Below are positions 59,213-64,000 of a stretch of 64,000 nucleotides of DNA, piece after piece; position 1 is the first letter of the stretch; every line of letters starts with the position of its first letter. The translations under genes and the position numbers were made by a program. Source of the DNA: Doryteuthis pealeii (taxonomy: Eukaryota; Mollusca; Cephalopoda; Myopsida; Loliginidae); assembly GCA_023376005.1 (NCBI GenBank), contig CM042145.1, forward strand, positions 99,567,492-99,631,491, given 5' to 3'. Under the pieces are notes generated by a model, which ran no database searches, was not told the origin of the DNA, and saw only the letters and a list, made by a program, of their open reading frames with translations.

Positions 59213-59500
59213 AGTGTCCTGGGTATGACATCAAACTGTTCTGGGGAGTGTGGACTACCCCTTTATTGCCATTACTTCCAGGTTCACTCTGGCCAAGAGC
59301 GGTAGTATGTGTAAGAGTCTCATCTATGAGTCAGATAGATCTGTTTAAAATTATGTATTTGATTGGACAATACACAAAAAAAAAATTAAGAAATAACTAC
59401 ACCAAAAATGTAAATAGCAATGTACAATGAATTTGATTCTCTAGGCATGAAATAGCCCTAGATGGGTTGGCATGCCATTGAAATCAATTAATCACAAAAT
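59213..59500 (+). repeat. Family E with (AATC)-type tail
   Basis: 'gtcctgggtatgacatcaaa', 'cctttattgccattacttcc', 'gtctcatctatgagtcagat', then 'gggttggcatgccattgaaa', 'tcaattaatcac'. The 'ctgatggtgagg' part is deleted. Confidence 0.9.
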
Positions 59501-59697
59501 CATGCAGTGCTTACTAATACTTCAAAACCAGTAACCATTTGAAAATCCTAAAATCTTCTTTTTTGGGGGGTGAGAGGCTTGTGTAGGGTGAATGATAGTT
59601 TCTCTATATCATTCAGTTGAATAATTTTAATAATAAATGTCTTCATTATAAATTTCCATTTAAAACTATTAAAAATACAATTTCTCTGAATTTTTTT
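59501..59697. other. Intronic DNA, nothing recognised
   Basis: A T/G-run near 59560. Confidence 0.6.
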
Positions 59698-59880
59698 AGA
59701 TGAGACTTGATAATTTGGATTATTTGTATTATTGTCCTCATCTTCATTGTTATATACATGTTTCAACTAGAAAGTTCCCGAGTCTGACAAGAAACACCTA
59801 AAGAAGGCCGGAGAGCACATCGGCCGAAACATGTATATAACAGTGAAGATGAGGACAATAGTCCAAATAATACATATTAA
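59698..59880. mobile_element. Foldback element, copy 3, both ends present
   Basis: Left 'ttattgtcctcatcttcatt', 'gttatatacatgtttc'; right 'gaaacatgtatataacagtg', 'aagatgaggacaatag', 'tccaaataatac'. The arms pair over about 50 bases. Interior 'cgagtctgacaagaaacacc', 'aggccggagagcacatcggc' is shared with copies 1 and 2. Confidence 0.9.
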
Positions 59881-61119
59881 AAATAGCTTCAACCCTCTTC
59901 CTTTATTAACATCTGCAATTAACATTCATTAACTATTTAGTTGGATCAAAAATTCCCAGCATCAAGTTTTACACAATATTACAGAAATCTTAGCAGTGAC
60001 TTTGAAGTTTATTCAGCACTTTAGTGTTAGTGAAAGTATATATTTTTTTAAAACATTGCTTGTAGAAAAACATGGCTGAATGTTAACTGCATAAAAATGA
60101 CACTGTTTACTCTTTCTTGTATCCAGTGGAAGCCAGACAATGGATCATTGGAATTTATGGCAATGATGTAGTATTTACAAGCATATGCCAGGAATGTTTT
60201 GCATAGTTTTGGAAAAGAATATTTTTGCACTGCAAGGTCCAAGAATGCTCTCAAAGATTTCTAAAGTGTGAAAGTGATAAAATGGAGCATCATTTGAAAG
60301 GAGATGTGAACTTAGAAAATGAAAAGTGAAACAGTCACTTTTTATGAAAATTGATTCAACATGAATTCATGGAAAGGAATGTGTGTGTGTTGGTGTTTAA
60401 ACACTTGACCTCTAATTAATAACATTTGAGGTTGCTTAATTTTTGCTCTTTTAATGTAGATCTCTATATTAAAATATTATTTGATTTCTTAATATTGCAT
60501 AAAATTTTACAGGCACTACATTGAATATTTCATAGATGATCCTATCAAGAACAACAAAATAAGAACTTTTTGTTGTTGGATATTTACCTTTGGATGCTTT
60601 TAAAAGCTGATTGTTTTTTTTGTTTTTTTAACTAACATTTCCTGTTACCAGCTAAACTGTTCCTATTAGTTTCAGTTGTATATACAGGATGTTTAACAGC
60701 AAAGCAAACTATACCCAAAATAATCTCAAGTTTGTTAGGGATTTGGGTGGGGTGGGGGTGGCTTTCCTCTCTATATTTTGAATGATGTCATTCCTCCCAA
60801 CAAAATCAGCTGAACATTATTCATGAATTTGAAGTTTGAAAATAAAGTCAGAACCAGGACTGTGTTGTCAGAACACAAAACCTTCAACTTTGTCTCCTCT
60901 ATTTTTGGCTCCTCTAACTTCGACTCTTCTTATGGAATTAAGTGATTACGGCCTACAAATAAATATAAAACCATGATTTTTCATAATCTATTTATAAGGA
61001 GTGTGCACTGTATAACTTTACAGACTAAACTAGAACTATATAAAGTGTAAATTCAACTAGTCAGTAAAACAATAGACTCCATCCCCTTAATTGCTTCATA
61101 CTCTGACCCCAACTCTACA
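59881..61119. other. Intronic DNA, nothing recognised
   Basis: The minus open frame at 60048-60254 (68 codons) shows no known domain. Confidence 0.5.
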
Positions 61120-61380
61120 ACCTGAGTCCCATCTATGGGTTAAATAGAAAATTTGTTTATAAAAAAAATTAGAGTTTGAAAAATGTTCTTCCAAACTATT
61201 GCTACAAATTTTTCAAACCTTTTCCGATATTAAATGACCCACTGAGGTTGATATGCCATAATACAAAACAAACAAACAATTTTCAGATATTAAGAACTGG
61301 AAACCTAGAAACTTTTATCAAAATTACTTGAATCGGCGTTAAATGACCCAATAAGGGTTGATATGCCATAAAACAAAATG
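61120..61380 (+). repeat. Family E 3' end with doubled tail
   Basis: 'agtcccatctatgggttaaa', 'tagaaaatttgtttat', then tail 1 'ttaaatgacccactgaggtt', 'gatatgccat' (about 61230) and tail 2 'ttaaatgacccaataagggt', 'tgatatgcc' (about 61340). Confidence 0.85.
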
Positions 61381-63072
61381 ATCAACATCTACAACCCTGG
61401 TCAGAAGTATAATTACCTTTTATATTTCTGATCCTGATCTTAAAATCTGGGCCAACATGGAAAATGAATATAAAATTATACTGACCAAAATCAATATCAA
61501 AAATTAATCTCCGAAAACCAGTGCTTATAAATTTACACCAACTACATCTTAGAATCGTAACCACTTAACTTAATATGTAAGAATAATCCGCTTAAAAAGA
61601 CTAGATCTCAGACAGATTCTCCATATACTTAACAGAAATAAACAGGAGTTTGATTCCTCAACTGAGAAAATGACATAATCCAAATTTGGGGACCTGTGTC
61701 AAACCTATATCCATGCACAAAAATGTCCGAAACAGTTGAGGTAAATACCATACCCCAATCACTAATCAATTTTAAAAAAATTAAAACACTGAAAAACAAT
61801 AATCAGACTTATAAAACTGAAATACACATAAAGCTAAATTGGCAAACCAATTATCTATTATAAATTTATAATACAAATGACAATAGATTGTGACACACTT
61901 CTGTATTCTATATATCTATATTTAGATATAATACAATATTATACAGAGAAGATCGGGGCATTAGACATTTTAACATATACGTTAGATACACATCATGTTA
62001 AAAACCAATATGCAATGAAAAATTCTCTTTAGGGCAAATGTGTCAATCAATTAAGCAAATAAACCATTCAAAATTAACCCAGAAATATTGATTGATCATG
62101 ATACTCAAATCATCAAGCTTCAATAAGAGTTCTAAAGAACACATCAGAGCCCATTTTATACACAAATTTAACACATATATAAAAAAAAGTTTCAAAACGA
62201 AAAGATATTATACAACAAAAGTACCCTTTAGCCGACAGTCATTAAATTCATCCACTTGGTAATATCTAAGCACATTAATTTGACATGAAGCACAGAATGC
62301 ACTTTTTAATATGCAAACAGGGCGTATAATCTAGAAATAAGGTAATCGATTGTAAATGGCCCAAATACTTACAAATATACGATAGAGTGTGCAATTCTAC
62401 CTAATAAGCACAGAGTCACAACTGAGCGCAAACCCGCAATGTAAGGAATATTAGATACCAGACCCAACGAAAGGACAAAAATTTTATATTCAATGGCTCA
62501 GTGACCAGTAACTTCAATTGAATTTATTAGCTATATTAAATGGACAGGGAATGGACGAACTTAAAGATACCATTTAAATATCAATGTTAGCTTAATAAAA
62601 ATCGTTGGAACTATGACTCACGGAAGAATCAACCCAAACACTTAGAACGAAAATTGACTGAATATAAAACATTTGAAAGACCAAAAAATTGCTCTTGAAA
62701 TAGAGTTAAAAAAAAATATAACACAAACAAACACAACATAATGAACATATCTTGAAGGACAAATAATTTTAAATAAAAATCTCACTAAACATTTCTGCTA
62801 AAGTTGTAGTGAAATATTATAATTGACAAAGTTTTGAAATAAAAATACAATGTGAAGATTTAAAATTTTGTATATTTGTTAGCATACTTAACGACACCAA
62901 ACAATCAAATCAATGAAAAAAAAAAAATATACATGGGAAAATAAATTTTATACCAGTAAAAAAAAATATAATAAAACAATCTCAAATTATAACTCAGAGC
63001 TTTCCATTACAATGAGACAACCCAAAAAAAAAAAAGCAAAGAATACTTAAAACCTCAAGCGTATTCACAAAA

Positions 63073-63103
<31 letters not shown>

Positions 63104-64000
63104 AAACACAATAGTAAAAACAATAGGCTATGTATAAAAGACGCTCAATTAAAATAATTAAATTTCAATTATACAAAGAAAACAAAACAACAAAACACAA
63201 AAAAAAAACAATCAAAAAAAAAAAAAAAAAAAAAAAACAAAAAACAAAAAAACAAAACCCAAACAAACCTCCCAAAAAACCATACACCCACAATACCTAG
63301 TGAAAAAAAGTTAAAGAGTATGAAATCTCAAATTCCACTAAATGAAAAAAAGAAAAGTTTTAAAAAAAATAATGAAAAGGCTGTCGTCCGATATGGATGG
63401 AAATTAAGAAATATAGAGTATAGAACTACTCATCTCCTCTCTCTCTCCTCTCTCTCTACATCTTCTCTACTAATCTCTCTTTTCATTATTTATTGAGCGC
63501 ATTTTAATATGAATTTTTGCTCATGTTATCATTAATCAGTTTGAAAATGATTAATTTTTTTCAATTCATTTAAAAAAAATGAATTTTTTTTAATCTTTAG
63601 GCTATATATATACTATGTATCACGTTCATATTGTGCTGTTCTATTAATGTACAAAAAAAAGACAGCGCATTTTTATTGCAGTCTGGCCATGGGAATTATA
63701 GAATTGAGACAAGTACACATATTGGATACAAAGATTGATTGTGGTCAAATCAAAAGACATTGCCTTTCGAGAATAATCACATTGGAAATATAACAAATGC
63801 AGGAGGAAAAACCAAAATACCAAAATCATAAAAGCATTGAGGACAATAAATTAGCCACCAGTTCCGGTTAATGTTAGTTGCCTTTCATGTTATAGATTTA
63901 CTCATCAGTTGAAATAATACAAATAAAAATTTAAAATGAATATATATTGGAGACTACAATTTAAAATTCTGTATTTATTTTTAAAATAACAATTGTAAAA
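61381..64000. other. A-rich intronic DNA with A/C runs
   Basis: No exon or repeat family recognised. 63005-63270 is almost all A with scattered C (runs of 13-24 A). A short CT-rich tract lies at 63435-63482. The region is purine-richer on plus than the rest of the intron. Confidence 0.6.

Larger units (their letters stand above)
4988..64000 (+). other. PPP1R12A: PPP1R12A intron 1, continuing past the window
   Basis: It starts at a consensus donor (GTAAGT). I looked for a plus-strand exon continuing the ankyrin repeat (Cys-Ile-Asp-Asp-like start after AG) and found none. The only near match, at about 16690, hits a stop after a few codons. All recognisable content downstream is repeats. Very long first introns are common in cephalopods. 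Confidence 0.7.

Overview
The window is AT-rich, intron-bearing, repeat-dense animal DNA. The one firmly identified gene piece is the first coding exon of a myosin phosphatase targeting subunit (PPP1R12A/MYPT1 type). The repeats are many tRNA-derived SINEs, Tc1/mariner and hAT remnants, LINE 3' ends, and long (TA)n, (TG)n and poly-T runs. Together they suggest a mollusc, most likely a coleoid cephalopod such as an octopus. The exon and repeats are read from the sequence; the taxon is inference.

Layout. Positions 1-3290 are mostly unassignable AT-rich DNA with two old repeat fragments. A short minus-strand open frame at 3291-3429 begins in a good context, resembles a mitochondrial presequence and ends at a possible splice donor; it may be exon 1 of an unidentified divergent gene. 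Positions 3430-4741 would then be a shared promoter region. Plus-strand 4742-4987 is PPP1R12A exon 1 (82 codons, phase 0, followed by GTAAGT). I found no second exon, so everything from 4988 to the window end is best read as part of a first intron longer than 59 kb.

The intron is a record of transposition. SINE-A (tRNA head plus a conserved body) has about 17 copies in both orientations. SINE-B (short, tRNA-like) has about 7, including a head-to-tail trimer at 57.5 kb. SINE-D (head like tRNA-Lys or tRNA-Arg) has about 6. A longer family, here called E, ends in a conserved tail before (AAAC)n, (AATC)n or (CCAA)n. A composite SINE (family C) shares that tail, which suggests a SINE/LINE tail-sharing pair. 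Four fragments carry the same LINE reverse-transcriptase C-terminus, all truncated at the 5' side. Two more carry a second LINE tail, and one carries a third reverse-transcriptase C-terminus. A decayed Tc1 transposase is interrupted by a SINE-B.

DNA-transposon remnants include a hAT-like element at 47874-48366 with near-perfect 8-bp target duplications, a nested palindromic MITE at 7577-7942, very small mariner-type elements made of two facing terminal repeats, a foldback element inserted into a SINE with a 12-bp duplication, and a three-copy foldback family. A TATA-containing, splice-donor-bearing segment at 50574-50925 (minus strand) looks like a solo LTR. I see no convincing functional tRNA, rRNA or CRISPR, and no intact transposon gene. 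Unlisted open frames are short, T-rich or lie inside repeats.
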